Of a stretch of DNA of 64,000 nt, positions 16,422 to 26,450 are shown piece after piece. The translations under genes were made by a program, and so were the position numbers. Each line of letters starts with the position of its first letter. Positions within the stretch are counted from its first letter, which is position 1. Under the pieces are notes generated by a model, which was given only the letters and a program-made list of their open reading frames with translations, had not been told where the DNA came from and made no database searches. The stretch is taken from NCBI RefSeq assembly GCF_021491375.1, contig NZ_JAKEVY010000001.1, forward strand, positions 310,001 through 374,000, read 5' to 3'. Source of the DNA: Flavihumibacter fluminis. GTDB taxonomy: Bacteria > Bacteroidota > Bacteroidia > Chitinophagales > Chitinophagaceae.

Positions 16422-18086
16422 TTATTTAAGATACAACCTGTCTGCCGGGATGATTTGTTTTGTCAAACCGGGACCACTGTAAAAAGCGTCGAGCCAATAA
16501 CCCTGACTGCCATTGAAATGCTCAATTCGGATGGCATGTTTACCTTTGGTCAGCTGTGTTTTACCGTTTCTCTCCTGTACGCCATGATCGCCACCATTGT
16601 CTACTACCAGTTTTCCATCGATATAGAGTTTGCTTCCATCATCAGATCTGGTAAAGAATTGGTATTCGCCTTCCACAGTAATGTCCAGCAAGCTTTCAGC
16701 AACCAGTCCAAATTGTTCGGATCCATCTTTTTGAGCTGCAGTAAGTTTGGAGTCATCCACCTGAAACTCATGCCCGGTAAATTCAGCTACAGGTTGGAGT
16801 GCAGCGAAATTCGGAACATCCTTCCAGCCTTTGCCCTGGTATAATTTATACCGTACACCGTTGCCCTGACCAGATTTCAACACCCGGAAATAGGCGCTGG
16901 CAATTTTACCTGCTGCTCCGTTTTCAATAATCCGGGCTTTAACAACAGCCGTCTGATCAACGGTGAAGGGACCGGTATATTTCTTACTGCTAGCATCAGG
17001 ATCAGTTCCATCTGTGGTATAGTAGATGTTTTGACTTTCCTGCTCGTCGGCGTCAGCCATGCTTACAACACCAACCGTATCTATCAACAAGGCGCCTGTG
17101 GGTGCATAGGTGAATGACCTGGGATAGATAGTAGGTGCATCCTGTCTTTTTACCCCTTTCCAGTTAACGACAGGTTCATCAAATCCTTCAAATGCAGCTT
17201 TAACCGGGCGACCGATCCACTCATATGGTTGTTTCAGATTCAGCGCAAAAGCTATAGTTGCAGAAGCATCATACTGATAAACCTGGTGCTGGATCTGGTG
17301 GCCTTTTTTTACACCTGCACCATAAAATATCATGGGAACAGTGAGCTCTTCTATATCTTCTCCACCATGACCGGAACCTATACCTCCGTGGTCAGCAACA
17401 ATCATAAGCAGCGTATTTTTTTCCATTCCTGCTTTTTTAATAGCATCATATACTACGCGCACGCAGGAATCTGCTTTCCGGATTGCTTCGAAATATTCAG
17501 GAGTACCATGACCTTGATCATGTCCGGCATGATCCACTTCATCAAAGTGAACCCATGAAAAAACCGGTTTTTTATCAACGATATAATTTGCAAATGCCTG
17601 TACCGTATCATCCTGTGTAGGATAGGTTTTACTCAGATTTACATCATTGGAATCGAAGAGTCTTCCAAAGCCACTCCAGTTATATATTGCGCCAACTTCA
17701 TCGGTTGGACGCTGCTCTCTGAATATGGTAAAAATGGAGGGGAAACGAAAATTGGTATCCGAAACAACCGGCTCCACCTGAAAAGCATCCAGCTCCCAGT
17801 CGTTACTGGTAATGCCATGTTGTGCAGGGCCCGCACCCATTATGAGAGAAGCCCAGTTGGGACTACTAACAGTAGGCAAAACAGTACGAACTGAAAGAGA
17901 ATAGGCACCAACTGACATCAGGCTATCCATAAAAACAGGGTTTGCTTTTCGCAAACCAGATGCGCTGAATCCATCTATACCAATTACAACTACATGTTTG
18001 ATATCGTCCGGAGCCTGCTCTTTTTGCTGGCAGGAGGTGAATGAAATCGTGGCAACTACACCAAGCATTAGCGTTAGATTCTTCAT
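16422..18086 (-). CDS. Lipoprotein phosphatase/phosphodiesterase with PA14 tail
   Basis: From the ATG at 18086 it is 554 residues. A lipobox (TSC, about residue 19) marks an outer-envelope lipoprotein. Residues ~32-320 form an alkaline-phosphatase-superfamily domain of the nucleotide pyrophosphatase type: VVVIGIDGFSA, the nucleophile region LPTVSSPNWASL, FDEVDHAGHDQGHG and VADHGGIGSGHGG supply the metal ligands. Next is a chitobiase C-terminal-like domain (YYTTDGTDPDASSKKYTGPF) and then a PA14 domain containing DDGSKLYIDGKLVVDNGGDH. PA14 and the middle domain suggest carbohydrate binding. The substrate is unknown. Confidence 0.82.
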   Translation of the reverse strand: MKNLTLMLGVVATISFTSCQQKEQAPDDIKHVVVIGIDGFSASGLRKANPVFMDSLMSVGAYSLSVRTVLPTVSSPNWASLIMGAGPAQHGITSNDWELDAFQVEPVVSDTNFRFPSIFTIFREQRPTDEVGAIYNWSGFGRLFDSNDVNLSKTYPTQDDTVQAFANYIVDKKPVFSWVHFDEVDHAGHDQGHGTPEYFEAIRKADSCVRVVYDAIKKAGMEKNTLLMIVADHGGIGSGHGGEDIEELTVPMIFYGAGVKKGHQIQHQVYQYDASATIAFALNLKQPYEWIGRPVKAAFEGFDEPVVNWKGVKRQDAPTIYPRSFTYAPTGALLIDTVGVVSMADADEQESQNIYYTTDGTDPDASSKKYTGPFTVDQTAVVKARIIENGAAGKIASAYFRVLKSGQGNGVRYKLYQGKGWKDVPNFAALQPVAEFTGHEFQVDDSKLTAAQKDGSEQFGLVAESLLDITVEGEYQFFTRSDDGSKLYIDGKLVVDNGGDHGVQERNGKTQLTKGKHAIRIEHFNGSQGYWLDAFYSGPGLTKQIIPADRLYLK

Positions 18087-18165
18087 AGCCAAATCTATCC
18101 ACAAAGAATCAGAGTTATACTGCTAAAACCGGACTTCCTTATTCAAATTCCGCATAACGACCCAC

Positions 18166-18630
18166 TCACTTAAGCTCTGCAAGTATCAATTTTTTCTGTT
18201 TCAATGTATTCTTCATTGCTTTATCTCTCACAACAGGATCATCACTATGGATTAATTCGAAATATTCAGTCGGCACCACCTGCCACGACAAACCATATTT
18301 ATCTTTACACCATCCACAAACGCCTTCTTGCCCACCATTTTTTGTAAGGGCATCCCAATAATAATCTGTTTCAGCCTGGTCTTTTGTATTGATCACAAAA
18401 GAAACCGCTTCATTAAATTTGAACAAGGGGCCTGCCGCCAAAATACTAAACTCCATACCTGCTATTTCAATTACAGCTGTTTCAAAACCGCCATCATTTC
18501 CACTTTCATCACTATCAAACTTTCGGAAATCTTTCAATTTACCATCTTTAAAAATTGACAGGTAATAATCAGCTACTGCTTTGGCATCTTTTTCTACCCA
18601 CAAGTAGGGAGTGATTTTTTGAGTAAACAT
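18166..18630 (-). CDS. PhnB-like VOC-family protein
   Basis: A 154-residue protein that starts FTQKITPYLWVEKDAKAVADYY, the typical opening of PhnB / 3-demethylubiquinone-methyltransferase-like VOC proteins. It carries the later blocks FETAVIEIAGMEFSILAAGP and GGQEGVCGWCKDKYGLSWQVVP (cysteine-containing in many relatives). The binding role is unknown; most members are uncharacterised. It is the third VOC gene in the window and is not close in sequence to the two at 11.5-12.3 kb. Confidence 0.8.
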   Translation of the reverse strand: MFTQKITPYLWVEKDAKAVADYYLSIFKDGKLKDFRKFDSDESGNDGGFETAVIEIAGMEFSILAAGPLFKFNEAVSFVINTKDQAETDYYWDALTKNGGQEGVCGWCKDKYGLSWQVVPTEYFELIHSDDPVVRDKAMKNTLKQKKLILAELK

Positions 18631-18809
18631 AGCTTTCGTTTTTTACATGATTTCTAAACTTGTACACAAACCATTGTGAAGCTACTAACTATACTGCTAA
18701 ACCCGAATAAAACTATACAAATTCCGCATAATAGCAGTAGCATCTATTTACTACTTAATAATGTCATTTTTAAATCACTATTTTCATTTCTCATTTTTTT
18801 ATCTGCACC

Positions 18810-20711
18810 ATGAACCAAACTAAACCCCTTTGCCTGTTAGTAGTAGCGCTGCTCCTGCAATTTTTCGCAGTTGCACAACCTGTCAACCGGAAAATCGTAA
18901 CACCGCAGTATAAGGAATTACAGCAAAAACTCAGTTCCGGATGGAATACCTGGTATGCCAATAGTTTTTTATCGCATGTATTGTTGCCGGAAGGATTTTC
19001 CATTAACCTCTGTTTAACGCAACCCGGAAATCAGGAATATGTTCGAAATTTCTACAAGGCAGCGGATATACATAAAAGACCTGAAAAAATAATACCCGGA
19101 CTACGATCCGATGATGGCAGTTATACCAGTATAACGGTGATCTATAAGGGAGAAACTATTTTTATCCAGACTGCTGCTGAAGGTGGTGAGCAATATATTC
19201 TGGTATCTCCTGTACAATCCAAAGAGAATTACCTGGTAGTGGAAGCCGGTTTACTTTGGAACCGGAAAGGAAGCATCGGCAGAACTGGTGATCAACTGAC
19301 CGCCAGTTTTGGTAATCGATCCATAACAATATTCTCCACTGAATCTCCCGTGGCCGATGCCTATTCCGTTACCAGTGCTCCTCATCTTGCTTTTACTACA
19401 ACAAAACCTCTGGGTATCTGCACGGGTAAACAAAGAAGTCTGGCTGAAATCAGCGCCATTATAGACAAACAACGCCGGGCTGCAGAGCAACGCATCGCGA
19501 GTTATGGACCTCTATCGGAATCCTTTCAAGCCATGCAAACGATCCTGGCCTGGAATGCCACTTACGATGCTCCCAATGAGCGTGTGATCTCCCCCGTTAG
19601 CAGAAGCTGGAGCGCAGGATGGGGTGGCTTTGTACTATTTGACTGGGACACCTATTTCGCAAGTTATATGTATTCTCTCTTCAATAAGGAACTGGCCTAT
19701 GCGAATGCTATTGAAATTACCAAAGCAATAACGCCGGATGGATTTATTCCTAATTATCAGTCGCCCTATGGCCAAACCTCCTTTGATCGCTCTCAACCAC
19801 CCATCGGCAGCAAAGTGATTATGGAAATCTATAAAAAGTATAAGGAAAAATGGTTGCTGGAGGAAGTATACCAGGAACTGCTAACCTGGAACCGCTGGTG
19901 GCCAAAAAACCGCGACAGAAATGGCTTTCTTTGTTGGGGTTCCAATCCGGTAGCGAAGGGCGTGAAGACCATTGATAGTCATAACCGCCAGGCAGCGGCA
20001 TTTGAATCAGGGTTGGATAATTCACCCATGTACGATGATATGCCTTTCAATACCGAAACCAATACCATGGAATTGGCTGATGTTGGTTTGATGGCCATGT
20101 ATATTATGGATTGTAATTCCCTGGCAGCTATGGCAACGGAGTTAGGTTTGAAGAAAGATGCTGACGAGCTCAAAAAAAGGGCGGCCCAATACAGCAAAAA
20201 GCTGCAGGGTATGTGGGATGAAAAAAGCGGTATTTATCTGAATCAGCGGATTGACACCCAGGAAAAAACCTATCGCTTATCTCCCACCAATTTTTATCCC
20301 CTGCTGGCGGGTGTCTGTACCCAGGCCCAGGCAGAGCGCATGATGAAAGAACACTATTTTAATCCGGATGAGTTTCATGGGGAATATGTAATCCCCTCCA
20401 TTGCGCGAAATGATTCTGCCTTTAAAGACAATGATTATTGGCGGGGCCGGATCTGGGGACCCATGAATTTCCTGGTATTTATGGGAATGCAGCAATACCA
20501 ATTGCCGGAGGCAAGGGCCGATCTCATCGCAAGGTCAAAGGCCTTGTTGATGAAGAACTGGAAAAAAGAAGGAGGTATTTATGAAAACTACAATACCGTA
20601 ACCGGTGAAGGCGGCGATGTAGGAAGCGCGGATGCCTTTTACCATTGGGGAGCACTCCTCACATTTATGGAATTTGTTGAAAAAGGATATATGGCGCCGA
20701 AGGGGAAATAG
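18810..20711 (+). CDS. Secreted GH63-like (MGH1-type) glycoside hydrolase
   Basis: A 633-residue protein with a signal peptide ending near residue 23 (FFAVAQ). The C-terminal ~400 residues form an (alpha/alpha)6 barrel: WDTYFASYMYSLFN, TPDGFIPNYQSPYGQTSFDR, a mid-barrel block with AAFESGLDNSPMYDD holding the likely catalytic acid, and DYWRGRIWGPMNFLV. These are the hallmarks of GH63 and mannosylglycerate-hydrolase-like enzymes. The N-terminal ~200 residues form a beta-sandwich. It should cleave an alpha-glucoside or related sugar outside the cytoplasm. The precise substrate is unknown. Confidence 0.8.
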   Translation: MNQTKPLCLLVVALLLQFFAVAQPVNRKIVTPQYKELQQKLSSGWNTWYANSFLSHVLLPEGFSINLCLTQPGNQEYVRNFYKAADIHKRPEKIIPGLRSDDGSYTSITVIYKGETIFIQTAAEGGEQYILVSPVQSKENYLVVEAGLLWNRKGSIGRTGDQLTASFGNRSITIFSTESPVADAYSVTSAPHLAFTTTKPLGICTGKQRSLAEISAIIDKQRRAAEQRIASYGPLSESFQAMQTILAWNATYDAPNERVISPVSRSWSAGWGGFVLFDWDTYFASYMYSLFNKELAYANAIEITKAITPDGFIPNYQSPYGQTSFDRSQPPIGSKVIMEIYKKYKEKWLLEEVYQELLTWNRWWPKNRDRNGFLCWGSNPVAKGVKTIDSHNRQAAAFESGLDNSPMYDDMPFNTETNTMELADVGLMAMYIMDCNSLAAMATELGLKKDADELKKRAAQYSKKLQGMWDEKSGIYLNQRIDTQEKTYRLSPTNFYPLLAGVCTQAQAERMMKEHYFNPDEFHGEYVIPSIARNDSAFKDNDYWRGRIWGPMNFLVFMGMQQYQLPEARADLIARSKALLMKNWKKEGGIYENYNTVTGEGGDVGSADAFYHWGALLTFMEFVEKGYMAPKGK

Positions 20712-20720
20712 TGGTGAAAA

Positions 20721-20786
20721 ACATGTCAAATATTATTGCATAAATCGGAAATTATCCGATTTTTGTATTCAAATTTGACAACATGT
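20721..20786 (+). promoter_or_regulatory. Nested palindrome upstream of the AbiE operon
   Basis: The outer arms TGTCAAAT (20725-20732) and ATTTGACA (20773-20780) enclose a second perfect palindrome, AAATCGG (20742-20748) / CCGATTT (20756-20762). ACATG repeats on both outer flanks, the right one overlapping the start codon. AbiEi antitoxins are known to autoregulate by binding inverted repeats at their promoter, so this is the likely operator. Confidence 0.6.
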
Positions 20787-21421
20787 CCTTTAGGGATGAG
20801 GTTTATGAATATGCCGAAGAACCTCTTAACAGGCAGATCATGATGGATCTGCTAAAAGAGTACAATCGTCCGAACGATAAAATAAATGAGCTGGTTAAAA
20901 AAGGAGAACTGATAACCATCAAAAAAGGCCTATATATGACTGGGCCTAAGCTCAAAATTGCCAGACCAGAACCTTTTCTTGTTGCCAATCACCTTTGGGG
21001 GCCAAGTTATGTGTCATTAGATGCCGCACTCTCCTATTGGGGATTAATTCCAGAAAAAGTATATGAAATAAGTTCAATGACTAACAAAACATCAAAATAT
21101 TACCAAACACCCATTGGTAGATTTAGTTATTTCCGTGCACCCTTGCCATATTATTCTTTTGGCATTAAACGTGTTCAGCTAACACCCAAGCAGGCTGTTT
21201 TAATTGCCTCACCGGAGAAAGCAATTTGTGATAAAATCATCCATACATCGGGCATTTTACTACGTAGCCAGCATCAGGCACTGGAATACTTAGTTGAGGA
21301 TTTAAGAATAGACGAAGAAATGTTGAGAAAACTTGACCTTTCAGCAATTAGTTCCTGGATTGAGGATGCTCCAAAGAAAGCAAGCTTATCTATGCTTGTA
21401 AAAACAATCAGCGGTTTATGA
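20783..21421 (+). CDS. AbiEi-type antitoxin (type IV TA)
   Basis: A 212-residue protein with an N-terminal winged-helix domain (about residues 1-60, RQIMMDLLKEYNRPNDKINELVKKGELI) and a C-terminal AbiEi antitoxin domain: LVANHLWGPSYVSLDAALSYWGL and LIASPEKAICDKIIH are the recurring blocks. In AbiE systems it represses the operon and counteracts the nucleotidyltransferase toxin without binding it directly. The last four bases overlap the toxin gene (ATGA), so the pair is translationally coupled. Confidence 0.88.
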   Translation: MSFRDEVYEYAEEPLNRQIMMDLLKEYNRPNDKINELVKKGELITIKKGLYMTGPKLKIARPEPFLVANHLWGPSYVSLDAALSYWGLIPEKVYEISSMTNKTSKYYQTPIGRFSYFRAPLPYYSFGIKRVQLTPKQAVLIASPEKAICDKIIHTSGILLRSQHQALEYLVEDLRIDEEMLRKLDLSAISSWIEDAPKKASLSMLVKTISGL

Positions 21422-22272
21422 TCAAAGAATGGATTCAGGAATATAACCCACAAAACAAAGAGCAGGCCGAATCTGCATTGCGTGAAATCATGCAGGAAGT
21501 TGCCCTGGCAGGGTTACAACGAACAGGCTTTTTTGAAAAGGCAGCTTTTTATGGAGGCACCGCCCTAAGAATATTTCATGGATTAAACAGGTTCTCTGAA
21601 GATCTGGATTTTTCGCTGCTTGAAATCGATCCGGACTTTTCTCTTGAGTCCTATTTTGAGGGGATTATCAGTGAATTTGAAGCTATCGGCATGAACGTAA
21701 GCATCCGGGAGAAAAAGAAAACCAAACAAACAAAAGTAGACTCCGCTTTTTTAAAATCTGAGACCGTTTGGAGAGAGTTGGTTCTTGATGGAATTATACC
21801 TCAATCAGGTGTTAAGGTATCTCCAGGGTTAAAGATTAAAATAGAAGTGGATTGCGAACCTCCTCTGGGTTTTGATACAGAAGAAAAGCTATTGCTAAAG
21901 CCATTTTCATTTTACGTAAAATGCTTTACGTTACCGAATCTGTTTGCAGGAAAAATGCATGCGCTGCTGTTTCGAAAATGGGGGACAAGGGTAAAAGGGC
22001 GGGATTGGTATGATCTTGAATGGTATGTGAGGAAAGGAATTGCACTTGACCTGAACCATTTTCTTCTTCGTGCAAAAGATACTGGTGACTGGACTGGAGA
22101 TGCAATTACCCGGAATCAATTAATTCAGTTAGTAACTACTAAAATTAATTCAGTTTCCTTTGAAAGAATCAGAGAAGATATTGTTCGATTTATACCAGAT
22201 GGGTCAGTACTTGAAATTTGGAGCCCCCAATATTTTAAAGATTTGGCAGAAAGGATAAAATATGCCATTTGA
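21418..22272 (+). CDS. AbiEii-type nucleotidyltransferase toxin
   Basis: A 284-residue protein of the AbiEii/AbiGii family. The nucleotidyltransferase core is FYGGTALRIFHGLNRFSEDLDFSLL: GG (about residues 46-47) binds the nucleotide and the DLD aspartates (62 and 64) bind the metals. The later conserved block VKGRDWYDLEWYVRKG holds the third catalytic region. Some AbiEii homologues act on tRNA 3' ends, but this one is untested. All key residues are present, so the pair looks functional. It is the second gene of the operon. Confidence 0.88.
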   Translation: MIKEWIQEYNPQNKEQAESALREIMQEVALAGLQRTGFFEKAAFYGGTALRIFHGLNRFSEDLDFSLLEIDPDFSLESYFEGIISEFEAIGMNVSIREKKKTKQTKVDSAFLKSETVWRELVLDGIIPQSGVKVSPGLKIKIEVDCEPPLGFDTEEKLLLKPFSFYVKCFTLPNLFAGKMHALLFRKWGTRVKGRDWYDLEWYVRKGIALDLNHFLLRAKDTGDWTGDAITRNQLIQLVTTKINSVSFERIREDIVRFIPDGSVLEIWSPQYFKDLAERIKYAI

Positions 22273-22281
22273 AAGTAATTT

Positions 22282-22605
22282 TCAATCAGATGACATTTGT
22301 TTTTCACCCCAGGTTCGCATTAAACTAATAAACGGGATTAATTCTTTTCCTGTATCGGTAAGTGAATATTCAACCTTCGGTGGAACTTCTAAATAAACTT
22401 TTCTGAAAATTAATTCATCTGCTTCCAATTCTTTTAATGTTTGAGTAAGCATTTTTGGAGTTATACCCACCACTGCTCTTTTTAATTCCCCATACCTCAA
22501 AAATCCATCTCTTAATATCCATAAAATTCGTCCTTTATACTTTCCACCAATTCGCTGGAAAGCATAATCAACTGCACAATGCGCCTTCTTAATTTTATTC
22601 TTCAT
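22282..22605 (-). CDS. HxlR-family transcriptional regulator
   Basis: A 107-residue winged-helix protein. It contains the HxlR hallmarks: C-A-V-D-x-A-F at the N-terminus, GGKYKGRILWILRDG, RYGELKRAVVGITPKMLTQTLKELEADELI and VEYSLTDTGKELIPFI. Many HxlR proteins sense electrophiles or oxidants through the single N-terminal cysteine, which is present here (about residue 10). It is divergent from the CPBP protease gene at 22748, which it may control through the shared ~140-base gap. Confidence 0.85.
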   Translation of the reverse strand: MKNKIKKAHCAVDYAFQRIGGKYKGRILWILRDGFLRYGELKRAVVGITPKMLTQTLKELEADELIFRKVYLEVPPKVEYSLTDTGKELIPFISLMRTWGEKQMSSD

Positions 22606-22747
22606 TTATTTTTACTATTAAAATATTGATAATCAACAATAGTATCATTTTAGTATGTAGGATACTTAATTGTACGTAGTTGCACTAAAGATAATAAGGA
22701 GTTTTCTTTGGATAAAATTTTTTGAAGACAATAAATCAAAAGCAACA

Positions 22748-23602
22748 ATGAATGCATTAATTAAGAGAGTGCTGCATTTTCCAATAACAAAAATTATCAT
22801 CGGAATTGTAGTGTGTTTTTCTCTATTTGTAGTTATTCAAAACTTTGTTTTAAAACCTTTTTTCTATAGTTTAATTCAAGATAAAAGCATTGCTGACCCA
22901 ATTATTATTTTTATTTCATCCATACTGTTATTAGTTAGCTATTACTACTTATTCCGTTTATATGATAAAAGAAAAATCACCGAACTATCTATAAAACATT
23001 TACCCAAAGAAATGTTTGGGGGCTTTAGTTTTGGTTTTTTGACCATATCATTATCAATTTTCATTCTATACTTATTAGGATACTATCAGGCTTTTAGTAT
23101 TACAACTACTCACTACTCAGCCAGGTTTTTCACTGTATTACTATTTGCTGCACTAGTTGAAGACTTATTTCATAGAGGACTAGTCGTAAGGGAGATAGAA
23201 AATTGGTTAGGCTCAAACATAGCCATTGTCATTGCAATGGTGGTAGAATTACAACATATTTACAACCCCAACTCCAATTTATTCAGCTTTTTTTATTATT
23301 TGATTTGGGGGTTCACAATGGCAATGATGTTCATTTATACCAAAAGAATTTGGCTACCTTATTTCTTCCACATAGGTTGGAATTTTGCACAGCCTTTTTA
23401 TGGCTCCAATCTAACAGGAACAAATGATATGGGTAGTATTATTCAATCTAAATTTACAGGCCCTGACTTATTAACAGGGGGTGCAACTGGAATTGAAGGT
23501 TCAATATTTTCACCATCATTTCTACTAATCATTGGCATTGTTCTTTACTACCTTGCTAAAAAAGAAGGCAAAATTGTAAAAGGCAAACTGTTTAATAGAT
23601 GA
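22748..23602 (+). CDS. CPBP-family intramembrane protease-like protein
   Basis: From the ATG at 22748 it is 284 residues with about seven membrane segments. The Abi/CPBP motif 1 appears as VEDLFHRGLV (the family form is E-E-x-x-x-R-G, so the second glutamate is an aspartate here). Motif 2 is less standard: an HIGWNFAQPFYG segment carries the histidine and asparagine expected late in the fold. A TTG at 22670 could add 26 residues, but those are poorly hydrophobic. The family includes prenyl-protein proteases and immunity proteins. The substrate is unknown. Confidence 0.72.
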   Translation: MNALIKRVLHFPITKIIIGIVVCFSLFVVIQNFVLKPFFYSLIQDKSIADPIIIFISSILLLVSYYYLFRLYDKRKITELSIKHLPKEMFGGFSFGFLTISLSIFILYLLGYYQAFSITTTHYSARFFTVLLFAALVEDLFHRGLVVREIENWLGSNIAIVIAMVVELQHIYNPNSNLFSFFYYLIWGFTMAMMFIYTKRIWLPYFFHIGWNFAQPFYGSNLTGTNDMGSIIQSKFTGPDLLTGGATGIEGSIFSPSFLLIIGIVLYYLAKKEGKIVKGKLFNR

Positions 23603-23663
23603 ATTTAAATTTCTTGAAGCAACCGGATTTCAACTAATTGACTACCTGGATCATTCATATTTC

Positions 23664-24560
23664 TTACGTTGAACTTCGGTACGCATTCGGCGTAATACCT
23701 ACTTTTTGTTTAAACAACCGGGTGAAATGCTGAGGATAGGCAAAACCCAATTCATACGCTATTTCACTTATCGATTGATCAGCATTCATGATTCTTTCTT
23801 TTGCCAGATCAATTACTTTAGATTGGATATAATCCTGTGCTGTTTTACCCGTTTCTTTTTTGATCAGATCTCCAAAATAATTGGCAGACAAATGCAACTC
23901 CTTTGCAAAATAGGATACAGCAGGCAATCCTGTTTCCTGCGGTTTTCCGGATGTAAAATAGCTATTCAATAAGGCTTCAAATTTTTCTACTATTCCTTTA
24001 TGGGGAGTTTCTCTTGTAATAAACTGTCGGTCATAAAACCGAACGCAGTAGTTCAAAAACAATTCAAGATTAGAGGCGATCAGCATTTTACTGTGCTTGT
24101 CTATGGACTGCTCCAGTTCGTATTGAATTTTGTTGAAAGCATCAATCACCAGTTGTTTTTCCTTTTCGGAAAGATGCAAGGCCTCCTTTACATCATAGGA
24201 AAAAAAGGAATACTGATGAATATTCCTGCCTAAGGAAGTTCCTTTAATTAAATCAGGGTGAAATAAAACAGCCCAGCCTTTTGGTTCAAAAGTTGTGACA
24301 CCTGGCTGAATGCCTAATACCTGTCCGGGTGAAATAAAGACCAATGTCCCCTCCTGATAATCGTACTGATTCCGCCCATATTTTAATTCCCCGCAATTCA
24401 GCTCTTTTAAAAAAATAGCATACAGTCCAAAATTGAAGGTTTTGGCAGGCATGGGATGGGCTTTTGACAGATCCAGCACCGTGATTAATGGATGCAAGGT
24501 AGAGACACCCCGCATGGTGTTGTACTGTGTAACTGTTTCAATTTTTACGATCTCAGACAT
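23664..24560 (-). CDS. AraC-family transcriptional regulator
   Basis: A 298-residue protein. Residues ~30-180 form a cupin-like sensor domain (LVFISPGQVLGIQPG). The last ~100 residues hold two helix-turn-helices, ending LGFAYPQHFTRLFKQKVGITPNAYR, the AraC signature. The start lies next to a perfect -7 box on the minus strand. The neighbouring aldo/keto reductase, read divergently, is the likely target, as such pairs are common in Bacteroidota. Confidence 0.85.
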   Translation of the reverse strand: MSEIVKIETVTQYNTMRGVSTLHPLITVLDLSKAHPMPAKTFNFGLYAIFLKELNCGELKYGRNQYDYQEGTLVFISPGQVLGIQPGVTTFEPKGWAVLFHPDLIKGTSLGRNIHQYSFFSYDVKEALHLSEKEKQLVIDAFNKIQYELEQSIDKHSKMLIASNLELFLNYCVRFYDRQFITRETPHKGIVEKFEALLNSYFTSGKPQETGLPAVSYFAKELHLSANYFGDLIKKETGKTAQDYIQSKVIDLAKERIMNADQSISEIAYELGFAYPQHFTRLFKQKVGITPNAYRSST

Positions 24561-24578
24561 GATTGCTTACTTAGGATA

Positions 24579-24586
24579 CAAACCTA
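24579..24586 (-). promoter_or_regulatory. -7 box of the AraC gene
   Basis: TAGGTTTG on the minus strand fits TAnnTTTG and lies 18 bases upstream of the AraC-family start codon. Confidence 0.5.
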
Positions 24587-24708
24587 CGAAATACAGCCTC
24601 CTGAAGCATTGCTGTATCCGGGAATAAGGAAAACTGGTAAGGAATTCAGTAATTCATATACCAACTGGCAGCAAAACAGAGGGGAAATTTGCAGTATAAA
24701 TGCAAGTC

Positions 24709-25776
<1,068 letters not shown>

Positions 25777-25780
<4 letters not shown>

Positions 25781-25950
25781 TAAGAGGGATCCTCATTACT
25801 TTCTATCAGATAGAAAATAATATGACGTCCCACTTTTACTCCACGTAAACCTGATTCTACCAATGAATATGACCTTCCAATTTCAGGTTTCGTTGAAAAT
25901 TCTCTTATAGTATCAATCAATAATGAATAGTATTTGTCTGCCTGGTTAAT
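25777..25950 (-). pseudogene. ParE/RelE-type toxin remnant
   Basis: Directly after the ParD-like stop, the same frame reads NQADKYYSLLIDTIREFSTK and continues to HIIFYLIESNEDPSY, which is the middle of a ParE toxin (helix 2 through the central strands). About 20-25 N-terminal residues and the C-terminal strand (normally R-I-L-H-G-x-M-D) are missing, and there is no start codon. The stop overlaps the aldo/keto reductase stop tail to tail. The toxin should be inactive. Confidence 0.8.
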
Positions 25951-26208
25951 TTATAGTTTGCCATTCTTATTCACCTTAGCTTTCAATTTTTCCAGCTGTC
26001 TTTTTGAATCAAACTTATTGTCAATGCCACTAGATAAACCTTCTTTGATTGCATCACTAAGCATACTTACCCGTTGCTCTTCTTCCTCCAGCAGACGAAG
26101 TCCAGCCCTGATTACCTCGCTAGCATTCTTATACCGCCCTTCTGAAATTTTGGATTCTACAAAGTCCTCAAAATAGTCACCAAGTGATACAGATGTATTA
26201 CGTCCCAT
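25951..26208 (-). CDS. ParD-like antitoxin (orphan)
   Basis: An 85-residue protein with a ribbon-helix-helix N-terminus (MGRNTSVSLGDYFEDFVES, then GRYKNASEVIRAGLRLLEEEE), which is the ParD/CC2985 signature, and a flexible acidic-basic tail that would wrap the toxin. The toxin gene behind it is only a remnant, so this is an orphan antitoxin that may still act as a repressor or neutralise related toxins. Confidence 0.85.
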   Translation of the reverse strand: MGRNTSVSLGDYFEDFVESKISEGRYKNASEVIRAGLRLLEEEEQRVSMLSDAIKEGLSSGIDNKFDSKRQLEKLKAKVNKNGKL

Positions 26209-26304
26209 TTTAGTGATTTTTATAAAGTTGCCAAATTTTGGTACTATTACAAAATCGCCTCACTTATTTCCAAAACCTCTACATGCGAAGTACCCCCCCC
26301 TTTC

Positions 26305-26436
26305 TCAAAACGTCTTTTTCAACTTCACACTAACCTTATCCCCGTTCGATTTAATTTCAACCACCTTTTTAATTCCAGCCACGGCATTAGAGCCATACCT
26401 GTGCACCTCCGTATTGGGATATGATATCCGAAGCAA
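26305..26436 (-). pseudogene. C-terminal fragment of an unidentified gene
   Basis: On the minus strand an open frame without a start reads ISYPNTEVHRYGSNAVAGIK and ends NGDKVSVKLKKTF before TGA at 26305. The composition is protein-like, but an in-frame stop lies just upstream. It looks like the leftover 3' end of a gene lost next to the ParD gene. I cannot name the family. A run of eight Cs lies directly after it (26292-26299). Confidence 0.35.
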
Positions 26437-26450
26437 TTAATTAACAGTCA

